Source of the DNA: Zarea fungicola | Lineage: Eukaryota > Ascomycota > Sordariomycetes > Hypocreales > Cordycipitaceae | Assembly (NCBI GenBank): GCA_900169235.1 | Contig: FWCC01000079.1 | Coordinates: forward strand, 1 to 64,000 | DNA length: 64,000 nucleotides | Direction: 5' to 3' | Shown here: piece after piece, positions 1 through 12,549 of the stretch | How positions within the stretch are numbered: position 1 is the stretch's first letter | How the letters are laid out: each line of letters begins with the position of its first letter | Translations under genes and position numbers: made by a program | Notes under the pieces: generated by a model | What the model saw: only the letters and a program-made list of their open reading frames with translations | Told to the model about the DNA's origin: nothing | Databases searched by the model: none

Positions 1-1158
1 TTTTTTTTTTTTTTTTGTATTTTTGGTTCGGAAGCACGTCTAGAATTTTAGATTTCTTTCTTCGGCACTCACATTTGGATGATAGAAAGGTTGTACAGAC
101 ATTGCTGGTGTTTTGCTACTTTGACTTGATTGGGACTTTTACGCGACACAATATAGCATACACAACACTACTCATTTGATTACAAGGATATAGACGCTTA
201 ATAATAGTAAAGAAGAAGACAGGTTCATATGGGCAGCCCTAGCTAGGAAGCTTGTGATTGTGGCCCTCTTGCAGCGTGCCTTGCCCAAATACGCAGTAGC
301 AGCTGGAATGGCGAGCTGGGATCGGGTTGCATGCCACCACCGCAGATCCATGCCCCCAGCTTGACGCAGCAAGCGTGGCTGCTCCGCCAGAGATGATTGG
401 CTGTGCGCCTGGATTTGCACTGCAGGATTGCTGGGCTTGCTGGGCTGCCGACTGGCCCGCTGTCGTGCAAGCTTTGATCCCAACGGCTGCGCGGCCGCAC
501 CCCCCTTTTTAGCGCAGGCCAATTCTACCAGTAAGAGGAGAAGACGCAGACCCGCAGCTGCTCGTGCCCTCACAGGGCTCATCCGCACTGCCAGGCCCCT
601 TTCAGCGGATGTCACTCACCGAATCCTCCCCTGTAAGGTACATTTGCCATGCCCAGCCAGATGTACCATCGTACGGTGGGTGTACCTCCCGATTCGAGGA
701 CAGATTAATTCTCCCAAGAAGCTAGCTTCATTTCAACCCTTATTCTATCCCCATTTTGACTACTGTACGACCATTTCTCGACTCCATCCCTGTTCCTCAG
801 GACACGACACCTTTGCACCCTTTTCCATACCTATCATCTTTATCTCGAGATCGAGCAGCCGTCATTCGCTTCCAGCTGCCCCCTGCTTCTCCTTTGAACC
901 CATCTGGCATTAGTGCCGATTACACTCGTTTCAACAACCGCATTCCATCGCATCTCCCCGAAACGCGCTCGAAATTTATACAGGTCTCCGAAGTTCCACA
1001 CGGGTGCAGCCTGCTATACCTATTGATCCCGCAGTTTTGTGTGTTTTGCCAGAGACCGACTGCAATTGTTTTGCATGTTGACCACCCGACTGGCCCTAAC
1101 CGATCGACCCGGACACCCACTGTTTTGACGGGACTCTGAAATTTGGTCATAGTGCGCC
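1..1158. other. Left-edge intergenic region, no supported gene
   Basis: The window opens with a run of 16 T. No frame here has recognisable protein similarity. The longest open frame (minus strand, 172-615) is low-complexity Ala/Arg/Leu and is not credible. Pyrimidine-rich stretches from about 750 to 950 fit the promoter and leader of the gene starting at 1159. Confidence 0.5.
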
Positions 1159-3460
1159 ATGGTTAGACTGCCAATCACCGGCTTAGGCAGCCTAGCCTGT
1201 CTGTTGCTTTTGTCTCGTGTAGATGCATTCTATGTCCCAGGTACGTCTTGTAGCGCCAGCAAGAGCTCGCCGTAGCCCTACGAAGGCAGGCATTGTCCTT
1301 CGCCTTGGAAGCCAGTGCACAAGTCAACGTTTCACTAACGAGAAATAGGATACTCAATCAAGAGCTACAAGGAAGGCGAAGCAATACCTCTCATGGTCAA
1401 CAAGGTCTACTCCGACAGCACACAGCTCCAATATGCCTACTACGATCTTCCTTTCGTCTGCCCCCCGTCTGATCATCCCAAGTCTATCGGTGGCCTCCTC
1501 AGCGGCAAGAATGTCCCCTTGAACCTGGGCGAGGTCCTCCGCGGCGATCGAATCCGAACATCAGATATCGAGCTGGTAATGGGAAAGGAGACACACTGCA
1601 AGGCGCTCTGCACTCGGGAGCTCAGCTCGCAAGACTTAAAGCGTACCGAGGAGCTGATTCGTGATAGCTATGTGACTGAATGGATTGTCGATAACCTACC
1701 CGGCGCCACGAGCTTCGTTAGCGTCGACAAGACACGCAAGTACTATGCCTCGGGCTTCAAGCTTGGCTACAGCAATGTCTCCCCACAGACCAGGGAGCCA
1801 CACTACTTCCTCAACAACCACCACACCATTGTTATTCGATGGCGCAAGGCATCCGGTCGAGCCGGTGACCGCGGCGAGAGAGTCATAGTCGGATTCGAGG
1901 TCTACCCCAAAAGCATCGGTCTCGATCACAGGCGAGACGCCGAGGGGTGCCCCATTGACTTGCAGCACGTCGAGGAGGGCTTTGAGCTTCGCATTGGGGC
2001 CAATACCACAACTGAGACGGCACCACGCTACGCCGACAAGTCTCCAGCTCGCTTGGCTAAGCGAGAAGACGGGCAAAAGGATGGCGGCACACTTTCGATT
2101 CCATATACATACTCGGTGTACTTTAGGGAAGACAATACCATTGAGTGGTCTCACCGCTGGGATCTGTACTTTGTCAACCAGGAAGACGGTGCTCGCATTC
2201 ACTGGCTGGCCATCATCAACTCCCTCATCATCTGTGGCATGCTCACAGCCATTGTCATGATCATATTTGCGCGAACAATCACCTCGGACATTAAGGGCTA
2301 CAAGGACACGGTAGAGGGCAAACCCCGTGGTAAGAGGGCAAAGAATGACGTTCCTGCTGGCTTGCTGGACCAAGGTGGTGATGTCAGCTTTGAGGGTGAT
2401 CTTTCAGGCGACGAAGAAGCCCTGGAAGACGTGACCGGCTGGAAGCTGCTTCACAGCGACGTTTTCAGACCACCTCAGTACGGGTATCTATTGGCACCGC
2501 TGGTTGGCTCAGGCATGCAGCTTCTTTTCATGGCCATGGGACTCGTGTTGCTCAGTGCTTTAGGATTCTTGAATCCCAGCTTCCGCGGCGGCTTCATTAG
2601 CGTAGGAGTCGGCTTGTTCGTCTTTGCTGGCGTCTTCTCTGGATACTTTTCCGCCCGCGTGTTCAAGAGCTTCGATGGCAAGGACTATCGCAAGAATGCC
2701 ATGGTGACGGCACTCCTCTTCCCCGGGCTGATGTTTGGTCTCGTCTTTCTCGTCAATCTCTTTGTATGGGCACAGGCCTCCAGCACGGCGATCCCATTTG
2801 GATCACTGGTGTTGATTGTGGTGTTGTGGCTCTTCTTCCAGGTGCCGCTTGTGTATGTGGGCTCGTACTACGGCTTCGTCAAGGCTGGCGGTTGGCAGCA
2901 CCCGACCAAGCCCTCGGCCCTCCCGCGACAGCTGCCCAGCCAGGCCTGGTACAGCAAGTCGATGCAGGCGGTGCTGCTTGCCGGTCTTATTCCGTTCGCC
3001 GTCATATTCATTGAGCTCTTGTTTGTGTTCCAGTCGCTGTGGCAGAACAAGAGCGGCTTCTACTACATGTTTGGTTTCCTGGCCGTGGTGTCCGTGATTC
3101 TGGTGGTGACCATTGCTGAAGTCACAGTAGTGACGATTTATGTGCAGCTGTGTTCCGAAAACTATCACTGGTGGTGGCAGTCGTTCTTCGTGGGCGGCAG
3201 CAGCGCCGTGTGGATATTTTTGTACTCGGTGTGGTATTACATGTTTAAACTCCACATTACTGGCTTTGTGAGCAGTTTGCTGTTCTTTTCGTACACCTTT
3301 ATTGCGTGTTGTGTATATGGCCTGCTGACAGGCACGATTGGCTTCCTGAGCGCGTATGCCTTTGTGCGCCGGATCTACAGGTATGTGCTGACAATGACGA
3401 CTTATAGCCAGGAGGAGTGCCTGGAACTAACGATGTGATAGTGCCATCAAAATTGACTGA
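1159..3460 (+). CDS. TM9 superfamily (EMP70/nonaspanin) endomembrane protein
   Basis: Three exons, 1159-1240, 1349-3380 and 3442-3460, give about 710 aa, a normal TM9SF length. Residues 1-23 form a signal peptide ending just before FYVPG, the conserved start of the mature nonaspanin lumenal domain. A long lumenal domain follows, then about nine hydrophobic segments in the C-terminal half. The first intron has an ACTAAC branch site. The last intron is decisive: reading through it ends in an unconserved tail, whereas splicing 3381-3441 (GTATGT donor, GAACTAACG branch, TAG acceptor) yields the tail YSAIKID, matching the K-x-D-type C-terminus of the family that interacts with COPI. The family works in Golgi/endosome trafficking, and in yeast and Dictyostelium in adhesion and copper or nutrient-related sorting. 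The role here is inferred from the family. Confidence 0.93.
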
Positions 3461-4191
3461 GTGTCAGAGTATTGACGCGTCTCTCATTTTTAACGAACCG
3501 AAACGATCTTGTAAACTGGGTCATTAGATATATTGCAATTTAATAGGCGTAATACATGTGCATCGCATCATGTCAAGCTTGCGGGCTGGCATTATATGCC
3601 GCAGGGCGCCTGGCATTCCTTTACCAGCGGAGTGGTTGAAACCTTTTCTGATATTACTTGGCATGTTATTTCTTACCTTCTCTGGCGCACATCCGAAATC
3701 TTTTTCTACTAGTAAACTTGAGTCTAAAAAAGCCATGTTTCGTTCGTATCTCACAACTGGATTGGGTCACGGTGGCTTGACGTTAATAATAAATGAATGA
3801 ATCGTCCATCATCCCGCTTCCCCCACAAGTCGGAATTGTGTTGCTTGCCCCACAATGAAGATTGTAGTTTGTATCATTCCGCTCTCTGCTTTCGGAACCC
3901 TTGTTTCCGTGTGTTTCCACAATTTCTGTCTTCAAATGACATGTAAAACAGCTCTTACGCCTTGCAAATCTACATGGTTTTATCATTCCCAGTTACTTTC
4001 ATTGTGCGTAGCTAGCCTCCATTTTGACAGAGTGCCGGCACTGGTTTTTTTTTATCCCCTGTATTTAGAGGAAGGCATTTCCTCTACTAATTGCTCAAAC
4101 CTCCCTTCAAACCTTTTTCAGGATACAATTCCGCACAAAAAACTCACTCACACACGCACACGCACACACACATACACACACACACACAATC
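3461..4191. other. 3' UTR of the TM9 gene and leader of the decarboxylase gene
   Basis: No gene is supported. The stretch is AT-rich in its first half and pyrimidine-rich near 4080-4140. It ends in a CA microsatellite (4148-4188) that abuts the next start codon. Confidence 0.5.
4148..4188 (+). repeat. CA dinucleotide microsatellite directly before a start codon
   Basis: An imperfect (CA)n tract of about 40 nt, interrupted by CG and TA, ends four bases before the ATG at 4192. It therefore most likely lies in the 5' UTR of the decarboxylase mRNA. Confidence 0.85.
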
Positions 4192-5995
4192 ATGGATATC
4201 AACGAGTATAGGGATCAGGCCAAAAAGGCTGTTGACGGGAGTACGTTGTATTCTGTTTATTTCCCCTCCTAAACTGATGTTGCGTATCCTCTACGCTGGC
4301 AAGCCCGGCCGCATATTGCCCCTCCCCGCCATTCCTGGCCCGGCAACAGCACGCCATAACTAAGAGAATACCCAAAAGCAACAGCGGAACGTAAGGAAAA
4401 TATCACTCATAAAATACTGATCAAATATTTAAACAGTCGCCGATTACTATGAGTCCATTCCCTCCCGCCCTGTCCTCGCCAACGTCCAGCCCGGCTACCT
4501 CCGTCCGCTTCTCCCGGACGCCGCGCCGTTCGATGGTGAGTCCATGGACGCCATCCAAGCCGACATTCATGACAAAATCATGCCAGGTATCACCCACTGG
4601 GCTCATCCTGGCTTCATGGCCTTCTTCTCCTGCACCGCCTCGCACCCGGCCAACATTGCCGAGATGTGGTCCAACGCCTTCAACGGCGCTCACTTTAACT
4701 GGATTTGCAGCCCCGCCGTCACGGAGCTCGAGACCATTGTCATGGACTGGCTTGCAAAGGCCCTGGCCCTTCCAGAATGCTTCCTGAGCGGTGGGAGCAC
4801 CCACGGTGGCGGTGTGCTCCACGGCAGCGCGAGCGAGGCCATCCTGACCGTCATGGTCGCAGCGCGAGACAAGTACCTAGCCACGGTCACGGCGCACCTA
4901 CCAGAGGGCGAGGACAAGGAGGAGGCCATGTGGGCGCATCGGAGCAAGCTCGTGGCCCTGGGGAGCGCGGGCGCACACTCAAGCACGAAAAAGGCGGCGC
5001 AGGTGCTGGGGGTGCGGTTTGACACGGTGCCAGTGGACGCGTCGACGGGGTTTGCCATTACCGGCGCGGCGCTGCGGGACAAGCTGGCGCAGCTGCGTGC
5101 CAGAGGACTGGAGCCATTTTACCTGACGGCGACGCTGGGGACAACGGATGTGTGCGCGGTGGATGACTTTGAGGGCGTCGTGGCGGCGTTGGCGGCGGAT
5201 CTGGCGCAGCGGTCTACCAAGGCCAACGGCACAGCAACCAACGGTACAACAACCAACGGCATAATAACCAACGGCACCACAACGACAACAACCCAGCACA
5301 CCCACGACGATGCCGCCGCTACGCCCGGCGAGGTCTGGGTCCACGTCGACGCCGCCTTTGCCGGCTCCGCCCTCATCCTCGAGGAAAACCAACACCTCAC
5401 CGCGCCCCTCGCCCACTTCCACTCCTTCAACTTCAACCCGCACAAATGGCTCCTCACTACCTTTGACTGCTCCGCCGTATGGGTGCGTGCCCGCGCCGAC
5501 CTGCTCACCTCATCCCTCTCCATCAAGCCGCCGTACTTGCGCAACCAGTTCTCCGACGGCGACCTCGTCACCGACTACCGCGACTGGCAGATCCCCCTCG
5601 GCCGGCGCTTCCGCTCCCTGAAGCTCTGGTTCGTCATGCGCAGCTACGGCATCGCCGGCATGCGCGAGCACATTGGGCGCGGCATCGCCCTTGCCGAGTC
5701 CCTCGATGAGAAGCTGGCGAGCCGCCCGGACCTGTTCACCATGTTTACGCGGGCCAGATTTGCGCTGCTGAGCTTTAGAGTGGTCGGCAGGGACGACGCC
5801 GAGGTCAACGCCAGGACGGAGAAGCTGTATGACATGCTGAATGCGTCGGGCAAGGTGTACTTGACGAGCACAGTGGTGAATGGGCAGTTTGCGATTCGCG
5901 TGTCGACGAGCACGGCAGCGGTGCGGGAGGAGCATATTCAGGCGACGTTTGAGCTGATTGTCAAGGAGACAGAGGCCCTGCTGGCCAAGGAGTAG
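4192..5995 (+). CDS. Group II PLP-dependent decarboxylase (aromatic-L-amino-acid decarboxylase type)
   Basis: Exons 4192-4240 and 4437-5995 give about 535 aa. The short first exon (MDINEYRDQAKKAVDG) joins IADYYESIPSRPVLANVQPGYL, written here across the splice, which is the conserved start of the DDC/TDC/GAD fold. PLP-binding features include the HVDAAFAG aspartate region and the NPHKW motif with the Schiff-base lysine at about residue 353. The product should decarboxylate an aromatic amino acid (Trp, Tyr or DOPA) to the amine in the cytosol; substrate is not resolvable by eye. Odd feature: a low-complexity Thr-Asn-Gly-rich insert at about residues 276-312, between the conserved core blocks. 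The gene sits among housekeeping genes with no biosynthetic partners beside it. Confidence 0.9.
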
Positions 5996-6295
5996 AAAGG
6001 GCCATGATGAGGGGCAAATATATATGTATATACACATTGCTGGAAGAGCAGGACGGATATCGACAAGAATACCAAAAAAAAAAAAGGATAGACAGCCGGG
6101 TGTTTGCTTTTATAGGAAAACGGGATAGCAACAGGCCTTTTCCCAAAAGTTCTTTGAGCAAAACATCGGCAATCACTCATAGATACGCAAAAATAGAGAA
6201 GAAAAACCGTTAAAACCATGTATTATGTATTCAATGCTCGATAAATCCATACTATGCAAATAATCATGCTCGTTAATGATGTCTATTTTTCTAGT

Positions 6296-9200
6296 TTATA
6301 TGCTCGCTCTTCTGCGTGCCGTGGTACGTCGCATCGACTGCTTGGCCTCGGCCTCTTCAGAGAGTGGCAGCTTCCCTTGCTCACGCAGATTCTTCATAAA
6401 CGCCTGGCCATACCTGTACCCGAGCTGGTACAGTTCGTCAAACTTGGCAAAGTCGAGCGTTCCATACGCTTCAATCGGCGGGCGCATGTAAATGCAACCT
6501 TCCATCTGCTTGGCGCTTTCTAGTGCATCCACGCTGGAGACATATGCAAGTCGCGCTTGGATTTCAGCGAGAGTTGGCGGATTTGGGTGCGAAGAGAATG
6601 GGTTCCAGCGATTGAAAAACGCCCACATACCGGACAGCGAGTCGCCGTACGTCTGCGGCGTATCGTCGTCCACTGCACCGACATCAATAGCGAATATGCT
6701 CGAAACGCCCAGTCCCCTCATGTGCGAGACAGTTAGATTGTCTACATAGCCACCGTCGAGTAGCATGCTTCCTTCATCACACAGCGGTGGAAGCAGACCG
6801 GCCAGAGACATGGAGGCACGAACGTAGCGCCATGCATATCCGCTGGTGTGGAATTCGGTCCTGCTCTTGCTGATATTGGTTGTGTTGCAGTAGAACTCCA
6901 ACCAGAAGTCCTCAATCTGGGTTTTGCCAAAAGTTTTGAAGATACCTCGATTAAATTCATGTCCAGTTGTGTAGGATGCTGACGGGTACGTCAAGTCCAG
7001 TGCAAAACGCCATAGACTAGCCATCCGGCCCGCAAACTTCTTTGCCAAGCCCAGCATGGGAACAACATCAGCGTGTCGTGCGTACAGGGCACCAACAAAG
7101 GCACCTATTGAAGTGCCTCCAATGATATCAATGGGCACGCCAGCTTCTTCAATTGCTCTAATGATGCCGATATGAGAAATGCCACGCGCCCCACCACCGC
7201 CGAGAACAAGTCCAATAGACTTGCCACACAAGCGACGTGCCAAGCGATGAAAGTCACTCTTCATTGGTGTGTCAGGTGCATAATATCGCTGCACCTTCTT
7301 GGACGTATACTTTTGGATTTCCGTCTGCAAAATTTGAAGCTGCTCCTTCAGCGTCTGGCCGAGCTTCTTCGACGTCGGCATCACTCGCACTTCATCACCG
7401 GTGAACGCCATCTGAATGTGAAAGTGGCCACCGTTGATCCACATGCGGTTTCGCAGCCAAGACCTGGTGAGACCTGGCTTTGAATATCGGTCTGCGTGTA
7501 GTAGCACCAGCGATTTCCATGCAGTTGACTTCATTCCAAGCATAAAGCGTTCATACTCACCAATCTCAGACGACGCTTCTGCTAGACCAAGAAGCAGAAT
7601 GCTATCAGCCTGCGCAATACATGTCTGTGTCCAAGGCGAATTGACGTTTGTGTCTATCATATTATGCATTAGCTTCTACCTTGAACAAAGTTTCGAGCAT
7701 CAAAGTATCGAGGTAATCGAATTGTCAGGAAAAAATTAGAGTTAAAGAACCAGCAGCGGCATTGCCTTTGGCTTAGGGTTTTCTCATCATTTGATTGGTG
7801 TAGGCAAGCAAGGAAAGAAAGGTTTACTTACCAGCAACGTAAACTACGAGTCCATACTTTTCTTCCAAATCCGCCAAGTAGTGGGACAATCTTAGTTTCC
7901 CAATTTTGGAAAAGGCGTGCTTGCCCAAGTGGTTCAAGATCGCAGCTTGATTTAGCGACGTTGCTCCATTTGGCGTACCCATCTGAGAAAGGGCATTCAT
8001 GAGCTGGCTGGAGAAGTCAACAACTGGTACTCCGGCCGTGACGGGCAAAATGGCGACGGTTCGCAAGTTCATAGTAGATTTGCCATGATTTCGAATTGCG
8101 CCAGAGCCGGCATCGGGCCCAAGCAGGTTCGACGGATCATCAACCATCGCTCTCATACGAGCCGCAATAATTTTGGAAATTTTAATGGTGATGTTCGGAT
8201 GCTCTTGGGCTAAGCTGTTGAATAGTGTGCGAGGGAACTTGACCAGCTCCGTGTCTCGGATCGCATGCAGAGTCCCAGAACGGGCGGTATCTGTGAGTAC
8301 CTCGAGCTCGCCGACGCTTTCGCCTTGTCCGTACTCAGCTCTCGCCTCAACACCACCGTCTGTCCTCTCTTCAACAAGTCGAAGACGGCCATTTAAAACG
8401 ACATAAATAGCCTCACTTTCATCTCCCTTGTGGAAGATAACTTGACCCGCATTAACTTGAACCCATTCCAGAGCAAAGTCAATATGCAAAATAAGCCGCG
8501 GCAGGATACTCGTCAATCTTTTGGCCATGGTGAGCAGAATGATGGGATACTTGTCAGTAATTCTTTCCAGCGACGCACGAGAAAGAAACCCAACATATAC
8601 GTCCGTCTTGGCCACGACATCTATGTAGGACCGATACGAGGACACACCACCGATGTATCCTGCAATGCCACCAGGCTTCACCCATGCAACGCTTCGGCGT
8701 CGGTTGGCATTCCTCTGAGCGTTTGGACGACCATCGTCATGGCCAGTGGCTGCGTTGAATTGCCCTGGCCGTTTATTGTCTTGTGTTTTGGGTTGGCTCT
8801 TGCGTAAAATATCTCGTGAGACTTCTTTGCTGGCGCCGATATCCAAAAAGCCGTCCACGACGTAGTAGAGACCAGGGGTTCGTTCTCCTTGTTGAATGAG
8901 GACAGAGCCTTTTGGAAAGAAGACAATCTCCATCTCATTCTTCATTTCTTGCGAGAGAATGTAGGCACTCGGGGTATTGTGTATTCCCACACTGCTGGAC
9001 GTCACAGATTCGGTCTCACCATCGGTGGAAGTGTCAAATGGGCCCATAAACCCAAAGGCGTTGTTTGGAAAGCCCCCCCTTGCTCTGCGATGATCCATGT
9101 AACCCAGTCGGGGAGATGCTTCCACAGATTCCGGCTCTCGGGAACTTGCTCCGCCGCCATCGAGACCGAGTGTTTTAAACATGCACTCTAAGATTGAGGT

Positions 9201-10958
9201 GCGGAATAGATCATCTTCTTCTGCGAGATCTCGAGGATCGACAGAAATTCTGGCATGCTTCTCTGAATCAAAAGGGTTGAAGGACCGTTGATCTAGAGGA
9301 GTCATAGGTTCCGTGCCAGAGGGTCGATGGATATTGCGGGCCATGTGAATATTGGCCAGTAGATCCCCCGGCTGAGGCTTGTGATTCTGACCCGAGCGTT
9401 CGCCCGGTGGGGACATAGCATTATTGGACATGGACGACGTTCGTTGCTTTGACAAGGCATGCATCACGGCTTCTTTGTGGAGGGTGGTGCTGGAGCGTCG
9501 ACGTCGACCAACCACCGCATTGTGGAGAGCAATGCCTTTAGATTCTTGTCCATCCTGCAGGCGTTCTCTCTCCCGCTTGAACTTCTCCTTCAACCGCGTA
9601 AGCGCATCTCCACGCAATATGTTTGGGAGCTGGCAGGTGGTATATTTGAGGATATTCTTCTCAGTTTGAAGAACTTCTCCTGTCAAGCCAAGGTAGTTGA
9701 AGGCGTGAGCCAACGTGACACGATGGAAGCGAGAAAGAATGACGTGCACAATATGAGCCGTGGCCTTTGGGTATATCTTGATTAGCCGTCGGAAGGCTTG
9801 GGCTGGGATGATTGCAATGGTGGTGTCGACTGTCGCACGAGCAATGATATCAGGATGAGCAGAGTGCGAGGCACGACGCTTAGGACGAGGCCTCTGTGGT
9901 GGTTGGTGAATAATGGGTACAGCATCATTAAGCGACATGTGAGGGATGGTGGAGCCAGCAACTCCTGCTGAGGCCGGGGACTGTACCTCGTGCTCAGGCA
10001 CGATGGCATGTCTGCCGGGTCTGCCGTCGAGATTTGGCGTGTTGGGCATTGACGCAGGAACGAATAGGCCCGTTTCAGAGCGTTGTTCGGGGTGGCCCGC
10101 CTCCTCTTCTGCGACATTCAACTTGACATGCTCTGTGAAAAGTGACATGATGGAGAACAGCGAAGACATGGGCGCACCATTCTTCACTTCGGTCAACAGG
10201 TGGTATTTTTGTTGACCCCTGGCCATGTATTCTTCGTCTTCAGAGGAGTCATGGCCAGATTGGTCCGTCGAAGACTGGCCCGAGCTGCGAGCATTTTGTC
10301 CAGTTTTGACGAAAATCTCCACCAACCCGTCGACGACGATGCAAAAGCCCTTTTCTTCCTCGAGATTGATGGTTTCTCCAGCGATTAGTTTTCTGGTCTG
10401 CATACTCCTCGTCAACTCGTGAAAGACGGGTCTCTCAAGATAGCCGAATATCTTGATAGCACTGAGAAACTCATCCAAATAATTGGAAAGTCCTGACTTC
10501 ATGCCGTCCTCATGCGTGTCGGGGAAAAGATCGATATCTGGCTCCTTGCGTTGAGGCTCGGGCGGTAGTCGTGAGTACATATTGAGAATACGATATCTTA
10601 CGACCCAACTAGCTGCTGAGACGAGAGCTACCACAATGAAAATACTGTAACGGGTCAGAACGTGTCGTGGGAATCTAATAGTTGAGCGTGCTTGCAGCGT
10701 GGTAGCGTTCATCGTTACCGTCCAGCTCGCAGAAAGTAGTGCATAGAGCAAGCTTGGGACAGATATAGTAACAATGCGGATGGACCAGTACAGTGACATG
10801 GACACTAGGTTGATCAAGCTGAGGATGAGCCAGCCCAGGGCACCGAACCAGCCGGAGCCAGCCTGGGCAGACATCTCGACTGGAGAAGTACTCATGACAG
10901 GCATATTAATGGTGAGAGTGCCTGCCAGAGTGGTAGCCGTTGACAGTTCTGATGCCAT
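6296..10958 (-). CDS. NTE1: Lysophospholipase NTE1 (neuropathy target esterase homologue)
   Basis: Two exons, 10958-7832 and 7653-6296, split by a 178-nt intron (GTAAGT donor, GCTAATG branch), give about 1494 aa, typical for fungal NTE1. The intron joins GLVVYVA to [17 protein letters not shown], a conserved block. Order: N-terminal hydrophobic segments (about residues 36-85 and 103-125) for ER anchoring, cyclic-nucleotide-binding-like domains, then a patatin domain with GGGGARG (about 1194-1200), catalytic Ser in GTSIG (about 1224) and catalytic Asp in DGG (about 1342). The family deacylates phosphatidylcholine and lysophosphatidylcholine at the ER to glycerophosphocholine. The middle region is Ser/Pro-rich and likely disordered. 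The start ATG has a favourable context (GCCATGG). Convergent with the decarboxylase gene; divergent from GPN2. Confidence 0.96.
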
Positions 10959-11355
10959 GGCTGGTTATGAGCTCTGATGTGCGGGTAGAACATCATGTAG
11001 CTTGGCCTGCCAGTCAGCGAGGGAGCGCTGCGGGCAGGACCACGGAGTAGAGGAGCACCTGATGAGTTTTTTGCGTGGGTAAGGGAAAAAAAAGGCCAGG
11101 AGAGCTCAACTGCCAGCTTAAATTACTAGCGGGGACAGCCCCAAGCCAGCCCGAAGTTTCGCCGCTCCAGTGGATGCCCCGCCAAAAAGTTGAAGTGGTC
11201 TTTGGAGGGCTCCGTGATAACTCAGGCAGCCTGGACCGACCGAAGCGTCCGCCGTCTGACAAGCTTTTGCCCAGATCAAAACACTAGCATAGTGACTTGC
11301 TTCACTAGAGGAGCCTTTACATTAAGACGAACCGATAAATGCCTAAATTCTAAGT
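10959..11355. promoter_or_regulatory. Shared divergent promoter region of NTE1 and GPN2
   Basis: The 397 bp between two oppositely oriented start codons must hold both core promoters. It contains a poly-A run near 11087-11096. No specific operator could be recognised. Confidence 0.6.
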
Positions 11356-12541
11356 ATGCCGTTTGCTCAACTCGTGCTCGGTAGCCCAGGATCGGGCAAG
11401 AGCACGTACTGCGATGGAAGTAAGCACCACAACCACCACCAATTCAATCGGCTCAGTAGCGACTAAACTCCAAATAGTGCACCAGTTCATGGGCGCCATC
11501 GGCCGTGCGTGCTCTGTCGTGAACCTCGATCCAGCAAACGACCACACAAACTACCCCTGCGCTCTTGACATTCGAAAACTGATCAAGCTCGAAGATATCA
11601 TGCGGGAAGACAGGCTCGGCCCTAATGGTGGTATCCTGTACGCTCTCGAGGAGCTTGAACACAACTTCGAGTGGCTTGAGGAAGGGTTAAAGGAATTTGA
11701 CCAGGACTACGTTTTATTCGATTGCCCTGGTCAAGTCGAACTATACACGCATCACAATTCATTAAGAAATATATTCTTCAAGCTGCAAAAACGCGGCTTC
11801 AGGGTAAGACAACTGGCAATTTTACGCCAATTGGTGGCTGGCATATTTACTGACATGACCAAGTTTGTCGCTGTTCATCTCTCTGACTCGATTTGCCTTA
11901 CCCAACCTTCGCTATACGTCTCCAACGTTCTCCTCTCCCTTCGCGCCATGATCCAGATGGACATGCCCCATATCAATGTCCTATCCAAGATCGACAAAGT
12001 TGCGTCGTATGACGAGCTCCCCTTCAATCTCGATTATTACACAGACGTCGATGACCTCTCATATCTGACGCCATATCTCGAAGCCGAATCCCCAGCCCTG
12101 CGCAGCGAAAAATTCGGAAAGCTAAATGAGGCCTTGGCAAACATGATCTCAAGCTATGGCTTGGTGCGATACGAAGTTCTGGCGGTGGAGAATAAAAAGA
12201 GCATGACGTATCTGCTTCGCGTAATAGATAGAGCTGGCGGATACGTCTTTGGAAGTGCCGAGGGCGCGAATGATACCATCTGGGCGGTTGCCATGCGCAA
12301 TGAGGCGTCCATGATGGATGTGGAGGACGTCCAAGAGCGATGGATAGACCAAAAGGATGAATATGATCGGCTGGAGGAAGAGGCGGAAGCACAGGCACGC
12401 CACGAACAGGAAGAGCGGGCTATGGAAATGGATGTGCAACCGCCAAAACAGTCGGTGCCGCAAAGCACTGGTTGGGATCCAGACTTTGGTGATATGTCCG
12501 TTCCAACTGATAGTGGCATCAAAGTAGTCAGGAAACAATGA
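11356..12541 (+). CDS. GPN2: GPN-loop GTPase 2
   Basis: Three exons, 11356-11419, 11478-11803 and 11864-12541, give about 355 aa. The P-loop GSPGSGKST (residues 9-17) is completed only by including the short first exon. The signature Gly-Pro-Asn loop (LGPNGG) and FDCPGQVELYTHH follow, so this is a GPN GTPase rather than a general ATP-binding protein. SDSxCLTQPS and VLSKIDK fit the Npa3/GPN2 branch. The second intron is 60 nt and free of in-frame stops, so an unspliced read adds 20 residues; splicing restores the conserved VAVHLSDS junction. The C-terminal tail is acidic and coiled-coil-like. GPN2 helps assemble and import RNA polymerase II/III. Confidence 0.94.
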
Positions 12542-12549
12542 TACCCCAG

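Noticed and set aside
172..615. 147-residue open frame on the minus strand with a hydrophobic Leu run near its N-terminus
   Set aside because: Composition is low-complexity Ala/Arg/Ser with no recognisable domain, and overlapping frames of similar length exist on the other strand.
3381..3438. C-terminal extension of the TM9 protein by read-through of the last intron
   Set aside because: Clear donor, branch site and acceptor exist, and splicing restores the conserved family tail.
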